Positions 55,242-64,000 of a DNA stretch of 64,000 bases are shown piece after piece (the stretch's first letter is position 1; each line of letters starts with the position of its first letter). The translations under genes and the position numbers were made by a program. The notes under the pieces were generated by a model. That model did no database searches. It was not told where the DNA came from and saw only the letters and a program-made list of their open reading frames with translations. The DNA lies in contig NZ_JASNRA010000003.1 of NCBI RefSeq assembly GCF_030411955.1, forward strand, positions 234,574 through 298,573, given 5' to 3'. The stretch comes from Massilia sp. YIM B02443. Its GTDB lineage: Bacteria; Pseudomonadota; Gammaproteobacteria; Burkholderiales; Burkholderiaceae_D.

Positions 55242-58200
55242 ATGAGCCCCTCCACCCCGTTCATCCAGCGCCCGGTCGCCACGGCCCTCCTGATGCTGGC
55301 CATCGTCCTGTCGGGCCTGGTCGGCTACCGCTTCCTGCCGCTGTCGGCGCTGCCGCAGGTCGACTTCCCGACCATCCAGGTGCAGACCCTGTACCCCGGC
55401 GCCAGCCCGGAAGTGATGGCGCGCACCGTCACCGCGCCGCTGGAGCGCCAGTTCGGCCAGATGGCGGGCCTGACGCGCATGAGTTCCACCAGCGCTTCCG
55501 GCGTCTCGATCGTCACGCTGCAGTTCGGCCTGGGCGAAACGCTCGACGTGGCCGAGCAGGAAGTGCAGGCCGCGATCAACGCCGGCGGCTCGCTGCTGCC
55601 GACCGACCTGCCGGCGCCGCCGGTGTACGCCAAGGTCAATCCGGCCGACGCGCCGGTGCTGACCCTGGCCATCACCTCCGACACGCTGCCGCTGACCGAG
55701 GTCCAGAACCTGGTCAACACGCGCCTGGCGCTGAAGATCAGCCAGGTGTCGGGCGTGGGCCAGGTCTCGCTGTCGGGCGGCCAGCGCCCCGCGGTGCGGA
55801 TCCAGGCCGATACCGAAGCCCTGGCCTCGTACGGCCTCGGCCTCGACTCCTTGCGCACCGCGATCACCTCGGCCAACGCCAACAGCGCCAAGGGCAGCTT
55901 CGACGGTCCCACGCGCTCGTACGCGATCAACGCCAATGACCAACTGGTCACGGTGCCCGACTACCAGAACCTGATCGTCGCCTACCGCAACGGCGCGCCG
56001 GTGAAGCTGAGCGAAGTGGCGCGCGTGGTCGACAGCGCCGAGAACGTGCGCCTGGGCGCATGGGCCAACATGAAGCCGGCCATCATCCTGAATGTCCAGC
56101 GCCAGCCGGGCGCCAACGTGATCGCCACGGTGGACGCCATCAAGGCGCGCCTGCCCGAACTGCAGGCCGGCCTGCCGACCGCGCTGCGCATGGACGTGCT
56201 GAGCGACCGCACCGCCGGCATCCGCGCCTCGGTGCACCACGTGCAGATCGAGCTGCTGCTGGCGGTGGTGCTGGTGGTGCTGGTGATCTTCGCCTTTTTG
56301 CATAGCCTGCGCGCCACCGTGATCGCCAGCCTGGCGGTGCCGATCTCGCTGATCGGCAGCTTCGGCGTGATGTACCTGCTCGGCTACAGCCTGAACAACC
56401 TGTCATTGATGGCGCTGACGATCGCCACCGGCTTCGTGGTCGACGACGCGATCGTGATGATCGAGAATATCGCGCGCTATATCGAAGAGGGAGAAAAGCC
56501 GATGGCCGCCGCCCTGAAAGGCGCCGCCCAGATCGGCTTTACCATCATCTCGCTGACCGTGTCCCTGATCGCGGTCCTGATCCCGCTGCTGTTCATGGGC
56601 GATGTGGTGGGCCGCCTGTTCCGCGAATTCGCGGTCACATTGGCGATCACGATCCTGATCTCGGGCGTGGTGTCGCTCACTTTGGTGCCGATGATGTCGG
56701 CGCGCTGGCTGCGCAGCCACGAGGAAGAAAAGCCGAGCCGCTTCGCCATCAAGTTCCAGAACTTCTTCGACCGCGTGATCGCCAAATACGACGTGATGCT
56801 GGGCTGGGTGCTGGCGCGCCAGGGCCTGACCCTGCTGGTGGCGCTCGGCACGCTGGTCCTGACCGCGCTGCTATGGGCGATCATCCCGAAAGGCCTGTTT
56901 CCGACCCAGGATACGGGCCAGTTGCAAGCCCGCGTGCAGGCGCGCCAGTCGGTTTCGTACACCGACATGGCGAAACTCCAGCAGGAAGCCGCGCGCCAGA
57001 TCATGGCCGACCCGGAAGTCGCCTCGGTCGCTTCCTATGTCGGCGTGGACGCCGCCAACAACACCATGCTGCACACCGGCACCATGCTGATCAACCTGAA
57101 AGCCGATCGCGGCAACCAGGACGAGATCATGAGCCGCCTGCGCAAGCGCGTGGCGAACGTCGCCGGCCTCACCTTGTTCCTGCAGCCGACGCAAGACCTG
57201 ACCATCGACGCCGAAAGCGGCCCGACCCAGTACCGGCTGTCGATCGAGGGCGCCGACAGTGAAGTCGTCAACGAGTGGGCGCGCAAGCTCACGCAAAAGC
57301 TGGGCAGCGTGCCCGAGGTGCGTAACGCGGTGACCGACGCCGGCGCGGTCGGCGCCGCGGCCTTCGTGGACATCGACCGCGACACCGCCTCGCGCCTGTC
57401 GATCACGGCTTCCGCCATCGACGACGCGCTGTACAGCGCCTACGGCCAGCGCATCGTCTCGACCATCTTCACCGAGACCAACCAGTACCGCGTGATCCTG
57501 GAAGCGCAGCAGGACGAGGCGATGTCGCTCGACGCGCTGAGCCGCCTGCAGCTGCGCACCGGTTCCGGTTCGCCCACGCCGCTGTCGGCGATCGCCACCA
57601 TCAGCGAACGCGCGGCGCCGCTGCAGATCAACCACGTGGCGCAATACCCGGCCGCCACGGTCGGCTTCGACACCGCGTCCGGCGCCTCGCTGGGCCAGGC
57701 CGTGAACGCGATCCGCGTCGCCGCCGACGAGCTCAAGATGCCGGCCTCGGTCAGCATGACTTTCCTTGGCGCGTCCGGCGCCTACGAAGCCTCGCTGTCG
57801 AACCAGCTGTGGCTGATCCTGGCCGCCGTGGTCTGCGTGTACATCGTGCTCGGCGTGCTCTATGAAAGCTACATCCACCCCTTGACCATCCTGTCGACGC
57901 TGCCGTCGGCCGGCGTCGGCGCGCTGTTCGCGCTGTGGGTCAGCGGCCAGGGCCTGGGCGTGATCGGCATCATCGGCATCATCCTCCTGATCGGCATCGT
58001 CAAGAAAAACGCGATCATGATGATCGACTTCGCGATCGAGGCCGAGCGCGAGCAGGGCAAGTCGCCACTGGATGCGATCCGCCAGGCCGCGCTGCTGCGC
58101 TTCCGCCCGATCCTGATGACGACGCTGGCGGCGCTGTTCGCGGCGGTGCCGCTGATGCTGGGCTGGGGCGAGGGCGCCGAGCTGCGCCGGCCGCTGGGCC

Positions 58201-58337
58201 TGTCCATCTTCGGTGGCCTGATCCTGAGCCAGCTCCTGACCCTGTTCACGACGCCGGTGATCTATCTTGCGTTCGACCGCACCGCACGGCGCTGGACCGG
58301 CCGCGCCCCGCATAAAACCGAACAGGCGGGCGCATGA
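55242..58337 (+). CDS. RND multidrug efflux transporter (MdtB-like)
   Basis: This inner-membrane pump has 1031 residues and the typical twelve-helix RND pattern. Helix 1 (FIQRPVATALLMLAIVLSG) starts right after the N-terminus. The helix 4 proton-relay region LTIATGFVVDDAIVMIENIAR carries two Asp. The GIVKKNAIMMIDFAIEAER segment is in the second half. ATG 55242 gives the correct N-terminus. Its last four bases overlap the next pump gene, as in mdtB–mdtC, where the two form a mixed trimer. Confidence 0.93.
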   Translation: MSPSTPFIQRPVATALLMLAIVLSGLVGYRFLPLSALPQVDFPTIQVQTLYPGASPEVMARTVTAPLERQFGQMAGLTRMSSTSASGVSIVTLQFGLGETLDVAEQEVQAAINAGGSLLPTDLPAPPVYAKVNPADAPVLTLAITSDTLPLTEVQNLVNTRLALKISQVSGVGQVSLSGGQRPAVRIQADTEALASYGLGLDSLRTAITSANANSAKGSFDGPTRSYAINANDQLVTVPDYQNLIVAYRNGAPVKLSEVARVVDSAENVRLGAWANMKPAIILNVQRQPGANVIATVDAIKARLPELQAGLPTALRMDVLSDRTAGIRASVHHVQIELLLAVVLVVLVIFAFLHSLRATVIASLAVPISLIGSFGVMYLLGYSLNNLSLMALTIATGFVVDDAIVMIENIARYIEEGEKPMAAALKGAAQIGFTIISLTVSLIAVLIPLLFMGDVVGRLFREFAVTLAITILISGVVSLTLVPMMSARWLRSHEEEKPSRFAIKFQNFFDRVIAKYDVMLGWVLARQGLTLLVALGTLVLTALLWAIIPKGLFPTQDTGQLQARVQARQSVSYTDMAKLQQEAARQIMADPEVASVASYVGVDAANNTMLHTGTMLINLKADRGNQDEIMSRLRKRVANVAGLTLFLQPTQDLTIDAESGPTQYRLSIEGADSEVVNEWARKLTQKLGSVPEVRNAVTDAGAVGAAAFVDIDRDTASRLSITASAIDDALYSAYGQRIVSTIFTETNQYRVILEAQQDEAMSLDALSRLQLRTGSGSPTPLSAIATISERAAPLQINHVAQYPAATVGFDTASGASLGQAVNAIRVAADELKMPASVSMTFLGASGAYEASLSNQLWLILAAVVCVYIVLGVLYESYIHPLTILSTLPSAGVGALFALWVSGQGLGVIGIIGIILLIGIVKKNAIMMIDFAIEAEREQGKSPLDAIRQAALLRFRPILMTTLAALFAAVPLMLGWGEGAELRRPLGLSIFGGLILSQLLTLFTTPVIYLAFDRTARRWTGRAPHKTEQAGA

Positions 58338-61300
58338 ACCTGTCCGCTCCTTTCGTCCGGCGCCCGATCGCCACGGTCCTGCTGACGCTGGGCCTGGCGC
58401 TGGCCGGCATCGCCGCCTTTTTCGTGCTGCCGGTGTCGCCGCTGCCGCAGGTCGACTACCCGACCATCTCGGTGTCGGCCTCGCTGCCGGGCGGCAGTCC
58501 GGAAACCATGGCGTCCAGTGTCGCCACGCCGCTCGAGCGACGGCTGGGCGTGATCGCCGGCGTCAACGAGATGACATCGAGCAGCAGCACCGGCTCGACC
58601 CGCATCAACCTGCAGTTCGAACTGAATCGCAAGATCGACTCGGCCGCGCGCGAAGTGCAGGCCGCGATCAACGCCGCCCGCGCCGACCTGCCGGCCACGC
58701 TGCGCAGCAACCCGACCTATCGCAAGGCGAATCCTTCGGACGCGCCGGTGATCATCCTGGCGCTGACCTCCAAGACCCGCAGCCCGGGCCAGATCTACGA
58801 GGCGGTGTCGAACCTGGTGCAGCAGCGCCTGGCGCAGGTGCCGGGCGTGGGCGAGGTCGAGATCGGCGGCGGCTCGCTGCCGGCGGTGCGCGTCGAGCTG
58901 GTGCCGTATTCGATGAACCGCTATGGGGTCTCGAGCGAAGACGTGCGCGCCGCGATCCAGGCCAGCAATCCGAACCGGCCGAAAGGCGAGATCGTCGACG
59001 GCGGCAACCGGCTGCAGATCTATTCGCAGCCGGCGACCAGTGGCGACGGCCGCACCGCGGCCGACTACCGCGACCTGGTGGTGGCCTGGCGCGACGGCGC
59101 CGCCGTGCGGCTGTCGGACGTGGCGCAGGTGTTCGACGGCCCCGAGAACATCAATACCCTGGGCCTGTTCAACGGCGAGCCGGCGGTGATCGTGCTGGTG
59201 ACGCGCCAGCCGGCCGCCAACGTGATCGAGACCGTGGACGGCGTGCGGGCGCTGCTGCCGACGCTGCAGGCGCAGCTGCCGGGCGACATCAACCTGGCGG
59301 TGGCGTCGGACCGCACCTATTCGATCCGCGCTTCGCTGCACGAGATCGAGTTCACCCTGATCCTCTCGATCGTGCTGGTGGTGCTGGTGGTGAGCGTGTT
59401 CCTGCGCAGTCTGCGCGCCACCGTGGTGCCGGCGGTGGCCACCGTGGTGTCGCTGCTGGGCACCTTCGGCGTGATGTGGATGCTCGGCTTCAGCCTGAAT
59501 AACCTGTCGCTGATGGCGCTGACGGTGGCCGCCGGTTTCGTGGTCGACGACGCCATCGTGGTGCTCGAAAATACCGCGCGCCACATCGAGAACGGCATGG
59601 ACCGCATGTCGGCCGCGCTGCTCGGTGCGCGCGAAGTCGGCTTCACCGTGCTGTCGATCTCGCTGTCGCTGGTGGCGGTGTTCATTCCGCTGCTGTTCAT
59701 GGGCGGGCAGGTGGGCCGCCTGTTCCGCGAATTCGCGGTGACGCTGTCGGCGGCGGTGATGATCTCGCTGGTGATTTCGCTGACCACCACGCCGATGATG
59801 TGCGCCTGGCTGCTGCGCAAGGAAGACAAGGAAAAGAAGCCGGGCCGCCTCGCGCGCTGGTCCGAGAACGGCTTCGGCCGCATCCTGCGCACCTACGAGC
59901 ACGCGCTGGACTGGGCGCTGGACAGCAAGCTCCTGGTGATGATCATCCTGCTGTTCACGGTGGCGTTGAACGTGTACCTGTTCTCGGCGGCGCCGAAGGG
60001 CTTCTTCCCGCAGCAGGACTCGGGCCAGATGAATGGCGGCATCCGCGCCGACCAGAGCATCTCGTTCCAGGCCATGCAGCAGAAGCTGCGCCAGCTGGTC
60101 GAGATCATCCGCAAGGATCCGGCGGTGGACACGGTGGTCGCCTTCACCGGCGGCGGGCGCGCCGGCGGCGGCTTCATGTTCGTCAACCTGAAACCCGTGG
60201 GCGAACGCGACGTCGCGGCCCAGGCGGTCATCACGCGCCTGCGTCCGCAGCTGGCGAAGGTCACCGGCGTCTCGATCTTCCTGAACCCGGTGCAGGACCT
60301 GCGCATGGGCGGCCGCTCCAGCAATTCCACGTACCAGTACACGCTCAAGAGCGACAATGCCGAAGACCTGAAGCAGTGGGCCTCGCGCCTGGCCGAATCG
60401 ATGAAGGCGCAGCCGGCGCTGGTCGACGTCGACACCGACCAGGCCGAAAACGGCGTCGAGACCTTCGTCACCATCGACAAGGAAACCGCCTCGCGTCTGG
60501 GCATCAGCACGCGCGACGTCACCAATGCGCTGTATAACGCCTTCGGCCAGCGCCAGGTGGCGAACATCTACGATGAACTCAACCAGTACCACGTGGTGAT
60601 GGGCGTGGCCCAGCGCTATGCGCAGTCGCCGGAAGCGCTGCGCGACGTGTATGTGCCGGCGCGCGGCAGCGGTTCCACCACGACCACCGCATCGAGCGGC
60701 ACCGGCACCAGCGTCGCCACCGGCACCATCGGCACGCCAAGCGCCACCGGCAGCGCAGGTGCGGGAGCAAGCGCCTCGAACCTGACCGCCGCGCGCGACC
60801 CATCCGCCGGCCAGGCCCTGGCCAGCAGCGCCGCCACCATGGTGCCGCTGATGTCGGTGGCGAAGTTCGCCGAAAGCTCGACCCCGACCTCGGTCAACCA
60901 CCAGGACGGCGAACTGGCCACCACCGTGTCGTACAACCTGGCCGAAGGCTTCAACCTGGCCGACGGCGAGGCCGCGGTGCGCCAGGCCGAAGCCGACATC
61001 GGCATGCCGAGCAATGTGCGCGGCAGCTTCCAAGGGCAGGCGCGCGCCGCGCAGGAATCGAACGAAGAGCAGCCGATGCTGATCGCGGCCGCCATCATCG
61101 TCATCTACATCGTGCTCGGCATCCTGTACGAAAGCCTGGTGCATCCGGTCACGGTGCTGTCGACGCTGCCGTCGGCCGGCGTCGGCGCGGTGCTGGCGCT
61201 ACTGCTGTTCAAGATGGAGTTCTCGATCATCGCCCTGATCGGGGTCTTTCTCCTGATCGGCATCGTCAAGAAGAATGCGATCCTGATCATCGACTTCGCG

Positions 61301-61627
61301 CTCGAAGCCGAGCGCGCGCGGGGACTGTCCGCCATGGAGGCGGTGCGCGAAGCGTGCATGCTGCGCTTCCGCCCGATCCTGATGACGACCCTGGCCGCGG
61401 CGCTGGGTGCGCTGCCGCTGGCGATCGGCTTCGGCGAAGGCTCCGAGCTGCGCCGTCCGCTGGGCATCGCCATCATCGGCGGCCTGATCGCCAGCCAGCT
61501 CCTGACCCTGCTCACCACGCCGGTAGTCTACGTCCTGATGGACAAGCTGCGCACCAAGAAACCGGGCGAAGCAAACCTGACCCGCCATCCCCACGAGGAC
61601 GAAGGTCCGTCCCTAGCGAAAACCTGA
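58334..61627 (+). CDS. RND multidrug efflux transporter (MdtC-like) with inserted loop
   Basis: This is the second pump subunit, 1097 residues, about 70 more than E. coli MdtC. The helix 4 motif LTVAAGFVVDDAIVVLENTARH and GIVKKNAILIIDFALEAER are intact. The extra length is a Ser/Thr/Gly/Ala-rich loop at ~774–835 (coded 60652–60840) in the periplasmic part of the second half. It overlaps the MdtB-like gene by four bases, so cotranslation and hetero-trimer assembly are likely. Confidence 0.92.
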   Translation: MNLSAPFVRRPIATVLLTLGLALAGIAAFFVLPVSPLPQVDYPTISVSASLPGGSPETMASSVATPLERRLGVIAGVNEMTSSSSTGSTRINLQFELNRKIDSAAREVQAAINAARADLPATLRSNPTYRKANPSDAPVIILALTSKTRSPGQIYEAVSNLVQQRLAQVPGVGEVEIGGGSLPAVRVELVPYSMNRYGVSSEDVRAAIQASNPNRPKGEIVDGGNRLQIYSQPATSGDGRTAADYRDLVVAWRDGAAVRLSDVAQVFDGPENINTLGLFNGEPAVIVLVTRQPAANVIETVDGVRALLPTLQAQLPGDINLAVASDRTYSIRASLHEIEFTLILSIVLVVLVVSVFLRSLRATVVPAVATVVSLLGTFGVMWMLGFSLNNLSLMALTVAAGFVVDDAIVVLENTARHIENGMDRMSAALLGAREVGFTVLSISLSLVAVFIPLLFMGGQVGRLFREFAVTLSAAVMISLVISLTTTPMMCAWLLRKEDKEKKPGRLARWSENGFGRILRTYEHALDWALDSKLLVMIILLFTVALNVYLFSAAPKGFFPQQDSGQMNGGIRADQSISFQAMQQKLRQLVEIIRKDPAVDTVVAFTGGGRAGGGFMFVNLKPVGERDVAAQAVITRLRPQLAKVTGVSIFLNPVQDLRMGGRSSNSTYQYTLKSDNAEDLKQWASRLAESMKAQPALVDVDTDQAENGVETFVTIDKETASRLGISTRDVTNALYNAFGQRQVANIYDELNQYHVVMGVAQRYAQSPEALRDVYVPARGSGSTTTTASSGTGTSVATGTIGTPSATGSAGAGASASNLTAARDPSAGQALASSAATMVPLMSVAKFAESSTPTSVNHQDGELATTVSYNLAEGFNLADGEAAVRQAEADIGMPSNVRGSFQGQARAAQESNEEQPMLIAAAIIVIYIVLGILYESLVHPVTVLSTLPSAGVGAVLALLLFKMEFSIIALIGVFLLIGIVKKNAILIIDFALEAERARGLSAMEAVREACMLRFRPILMTTLAAALGALPLAIGFGEGSELRRPLGIAIIGGLIASQLLTLLTTPVVYVLMDKLRTKKPGEANLTRHPHEDEGPSLAKT

Positions 61628-61632
61628 TCTCT

Positions 61633-63045
61633 ATGCGAAATACCGTTCCTTATCGCCTGACCCTTGTCGCTCTCGCCGCCGCGCTGGCCGGCTGCACCGT
61701 CGGTCCCGCCTACCAGCGTCCCGAGCCGCTGCAGGCCGGCACGCTGCCGGCCAACTTCAAGGAGCTGGCCGGCTGGGTGCCGGCGGCGCCCGCCGACACG
61801 CTCGAACGCGGCCCGTGGTGGCGTCTGTTTGCCGACCCCGAACTGGATCGCCTCGCGGCCCAGGTCGAGACGGCGAACCAGAACGTGGCGGTGGCGGTGG
61901 CCAACTATGCCCAGGCGCGCGCGCTGGTGGCGCAGCAGCGCGCCTCGCTGTTCCCGACCGTGTCGCTCACTGCCGGCGCCGACCGCGCCGGCGGCGGCAA
62001 CCGCACCAGCGACAACGCCTACCGGGTACAGATCGGCGCCAGCTGGGAGCCGGACGTGTTCGGTCGCCTGCGTAATGCAGTAACAGTATCGGAAGCCAAC
62101 GCGCAAGCCACCGCGGCCGACCTGGCCAGCGCGCGCCTGGCGGCGCAGGGCGAGTTGGCGATCAACTACTTCTCGCTGCGCCAGACCGACGCCCAGCGCG
62201 AGATGCTGGCCTCGACCATCCAAGGCTACGAGCGGGTGCTGCAGATCACCTCGAACCGCTTCGCCGCCGGCGTCTCGGCCCGCTCCGACGTGCTGCAGGC
62301 CCAGACCCAGCTCGCCACCGCGCGCAGCGAAGCGCTGGGCCTGGAGCGCCAGCGCGCCCAGCTCGAACACGCGATCGCGGTGCTGGTCGGCCAGGCGCCG
62401 TCGAACTTCTCGATCGCGCCGGCCGCGTGGCACGTGGCGGTGCCCGAGGTGCCGACGGGCGTGCCGTCGACGCTGCTGCAGCGCCGTCCCGACATCGCTG
62501 CCGCCGAGCGCGACGTGGCGGCGGCGAACGCGGACATCGGCATCGCGCGCTCGGCCTACTTCCCCAACTTCGGCCTGAGCGCCGCCTACGGCAACACCAC
62601 CAGCCGCGTGGGCGACCTGTTCTCGGCGTCCGCCGCGGCCTGGTCGTTCGGACTGTCGGCGGCGCAGACTTTGTTCAACGCCGGCGCCACCCGCGCCAGT
62701 GTCGAAGGGGCGGAGGCGCGCCATCAGGCCACTGTGGCGCGCTACCGCCAGATAGTGCTCGATTCCTTCGCCGACGTCGAAAACCAGCTGGCCGCCACCC
62801 GCGTGCTGTCGCAGCAGCAGGTGCTGCGCGCCGAAGCGGCCGAGGCGGCGGGGATGGTGGAAGAACAGATTTTGAACCGCTACAAGGCGGGGCAGGTGAG
62901 CTACACCGAAGTGGTGCAGGCCCAGGTCACGGCGCTGAACGCGCGCCGCAACCTGGTGCAGGTGCAGGCCGACCGCCAGACGGCGGCGGTGGCGCTGATC
63001 CAGTCGCTGGGCGGTGGCTGGAACGAGGCGGCGCTGGCTCAATAA
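61633..63045 (+). CDS. Outer-membrane efflux lipoprotein (NodT family)
   Basis: This TolC-like channel has 470 residues. The lipoprotein signal ends in AALAGC (Cys about residue 19) followed by TVGPAYQRP, the NodT-family start. Two TolC repeats with WWRLFADPELDRL, SWEPDVFGRL and LLQRRPDIAAAERDVAAANADIG complete it. It starts five bases after the MdtC-like stop and completes the tripartite efflux system in one operon. Confidence 0.93.
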   Translation: MRNTVPYRLTLVALAAALAGCTVGPAYQRPEPLQAGTLPANFKELAGWVPAAPADTLERGPWWRLFADPELDRLAAQVETANQNVAVAVANYAQARALVAQQRASLFPTVSLTAGADRAGGGNRTSDNAYRVQIGASWEPDVFGRLRNAVTVSEANAQATAADLASARLAAQGELAINYFSLRQTDAQREMLASTIQGYERVLQITSNRFAAGVSARSDVLQAQTQLATARSEALGLERQRAQLEHAIAVLVGQAPSNFSIAPAAWHVAVPEVPTGVPSTLLQRRPDIAAAERDVAAANADIGIARSAYFPNFGLSAAYGNTTSRVGDLFSASAAAWSFGLSAAQTLFNAGATRASVEGAEARHQATVARYRQIVLDSFADVENQLAATRVLSQQQVLRAEAAEAAGMVEEQILNRYKAGQVSYTEVVQAQVTALNARRNLVQVQADRQTAAVALIQSLGGGWNEAALAQ

Positions 63046-63047
63046 AT

Positions 63048-64000
63048 TCAGTAGAGCACGACCGAGCGGATCGATTCGCCCGACTTCATCAGGTCGAAGC
63101 CTTCGTTGATGCGCTCCAGCGGCAGGCGGTGGGTGATCAGGTCGTCGATATTGAGCTTGCCTTCCATGTACCAGTCGACGATCTTCGGCACGTCGGTGCG
63201 GCCGCGCGCGCCGCCGAAGGCGGAACCCTTCCATTCGCGCCCGGTCACCAGCTGGAACGGGCGGGTCGCGATCTCGGCGCCGGCTTCGGCCACGCCGATG
63301 ATGAAGGACTGGCCCCAGCCTTTATGGGTGCACTCCAGCGCCTGGCGCATGGTGGTGGTGTTGCCGATGCACTCGAAGCTGTAGTCGGCGCCGCCGTCGG
63401 TGATCTGCACGATGGCGTCGACCACGTTCTCGACCTGCTGCGGGTTGATGAAGTGGGTCATGCCGAACTTGCGCGCCATGCTTTCCCTCGCCGGGTTGAT
63501 GTCGACGCCGATGATCTTGTCGGCGCCGACCATCTTCGCCGCCTGGATCACGTTCAGGCCGATGCCGCCCAGGCCGAACACCACCAGGTTGGCGCCGGCT
63601 TCGACCTTGGCCGAGAACAGCACCGCGCCGACGCCGGTGGTCACGCCGCAGCCGATGTAGCAGACCTTGTCGAACGGCGCGTCCTGGCGAATCTTGGCCA
63701 GCGCGATCTCGGGCACCACGATGTAGTTGGAGAAGGTCGACGTGCCCATGTAGTGGAACAGCGGCTTGCCGTCGAGCGAAAAGCGCGAGGTGGCGTCGGG
63801 CATCAGGCCGCGGCCTTGCGTCGAGCGGATCGCCTGGCACAGATTGGTCTTGCGCGACAGGCAGAATTTGCACTGGCGGCATTCCGGCGTGTACAGCGGG
63901 ATGACGTGGTCGTCCTTCCTGAGCGTCGTGACGCCGGGGCCGACGTCGACCACCACGCCCGCGCCTTCGTGACCCAGGATGGCCGGGAACAGGCCTTCGG
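63048..64000 (-). CDS. S-(hydroxymethyl)glutathione / class III alcohol dehydrogenase, cut by window end
   Basis: This zinc-dependent enzyme oxidises the formaldehyde–glutathione adduct and belongs to the FrmA/AdhC type. About 317 residues are visible of the usual ~368; the N-terminus lies right of the window. The catalytic-zinc histidine region GHEGAG is at the edge. The structural zinc cysteines CRQCKFCLSRKTNLC and the NAD-binding GLGGIGLNVIQAAKMVGA are present. The end (ESIRSVVLY) is intact, two bases from the convergent NodT stop. Confidence 0.95.
   Translation of the reverse strand, partial: EGLFPAILGHEGAGVVVDVGPGVTTLRKDDHVIPLYTPECRQCKFCLSRKTNLCQAIRSTQGRGLMPDATSRFSLDGKPLFHYMGTSTFSNYIVVPEIALAKIRQDAPFDKVCYIGCGVTTGVGAVLFSAKVEAGANLVVFGLGGIGLNVIQAAKMVGADKIIGVDINPARESMARKFGMTHFINPQQVENVVDAIVQITDGGADYSFECIGNTTTMRQALECTHKGWGQSFIIGVAEAGAEIATRPFQLVTGREWKGSAFGGARGRTDVPKIVDWYMEGKLNIDDLITHRLPLERINEGFDLMKSGESIRSVVLY

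Noticed and set aside
51671..55303. Very long minus-strand open frame (about 1210 codons)
   Set aside because: It lies antisense to sppA and the MdtA-like gene and is rich in His/Arg/Ala/Val, as expected from the opposite strand of GC-rich codons. It has no recognisable domain.

Overview
The window is about 64 kb of GC-rich chromosomal DNA. The tpiA–secG–tRNA-Leu–nuoA-to-nuoN order, separate nuoC and nuoD genes, a DUF2818-like gene straight after nuoN, ispD–ispF, a phasin and many multi-domain histidine kinases together suggest a betaproteobacterium of the order Burkholderiales, most likely Oxalobacteraceae (Massilia/Telluria-like). This placement is inferred from gene order and protein character, not from a search.

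Layout. (1) 1–19.4 kb is conserved core: the 3' part of tpiA, secG, a tRNA-Leu(GAG) with its own promoter and terminator, the complete 14-gene NADH:quinone oxidoreductase operon (nuoA–N), a DUF2818-like membrane protein, a NUDIX hydrolase, an exported HExxH protein, ispD and ispF. (2) 19.4–20.7 kb is a lower-GC insert with two small coiled-coil genes. (3) 20.7–25.7 kb is accessory: an SDR facing an HxlR-type regulator, an FMN reductase, a voltage-gated-type K+ channel with a C-terminal zinc ribbon, an orphan protein resembling only the DNA-binding half of Tn7 TnsB, and a phasin. (4) 25.7–31.5 kb holds a decayed acyltransferase and a signalling block (hybrid kinase, single REC protein, LytS-type kinase, LytTR regulator). 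(5) 31.6–38 kb holds a hydrolase, a PPC-domain protein, a frameshifted acetyltransferase, a nuclease-like protein, an FHA membrane protein coupled to an exported trypsin-like protease, and ribA. (6) 38–50 kb holds a sensor kinase, a four-gene operon for a probable secreted polysaccharide (response regulator, HEAT-repeat membrane protein, QxxRW glycosyltransferase, exported barrel-like protein) behind a perfect operator-like dyad, small conserved proteins, a second hybrid kinase and a NYN–LOTUS protein. Two REP-doublet elements lie here. (7) 50–64 kb holds a sodium/solute symporter, SppA, a tripartite RND efflux operon (MdtA/B/C-like plus NodT-type outer-membrane factor) and a class III alcohol dehydrogenase cut by the window end.

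How the parts connect: the nuo operon supplies the respiratory complex; ispD/ispF feed isoprenoid (including quinone) synthesis. The accessory part is dominated by sensing, envelope and export functions. The best candidates for something undescribed are the TnsB-N-terminal orphan next to the channel, the dyad-controlled polysaccharide operon, and the FHA–protease pair.
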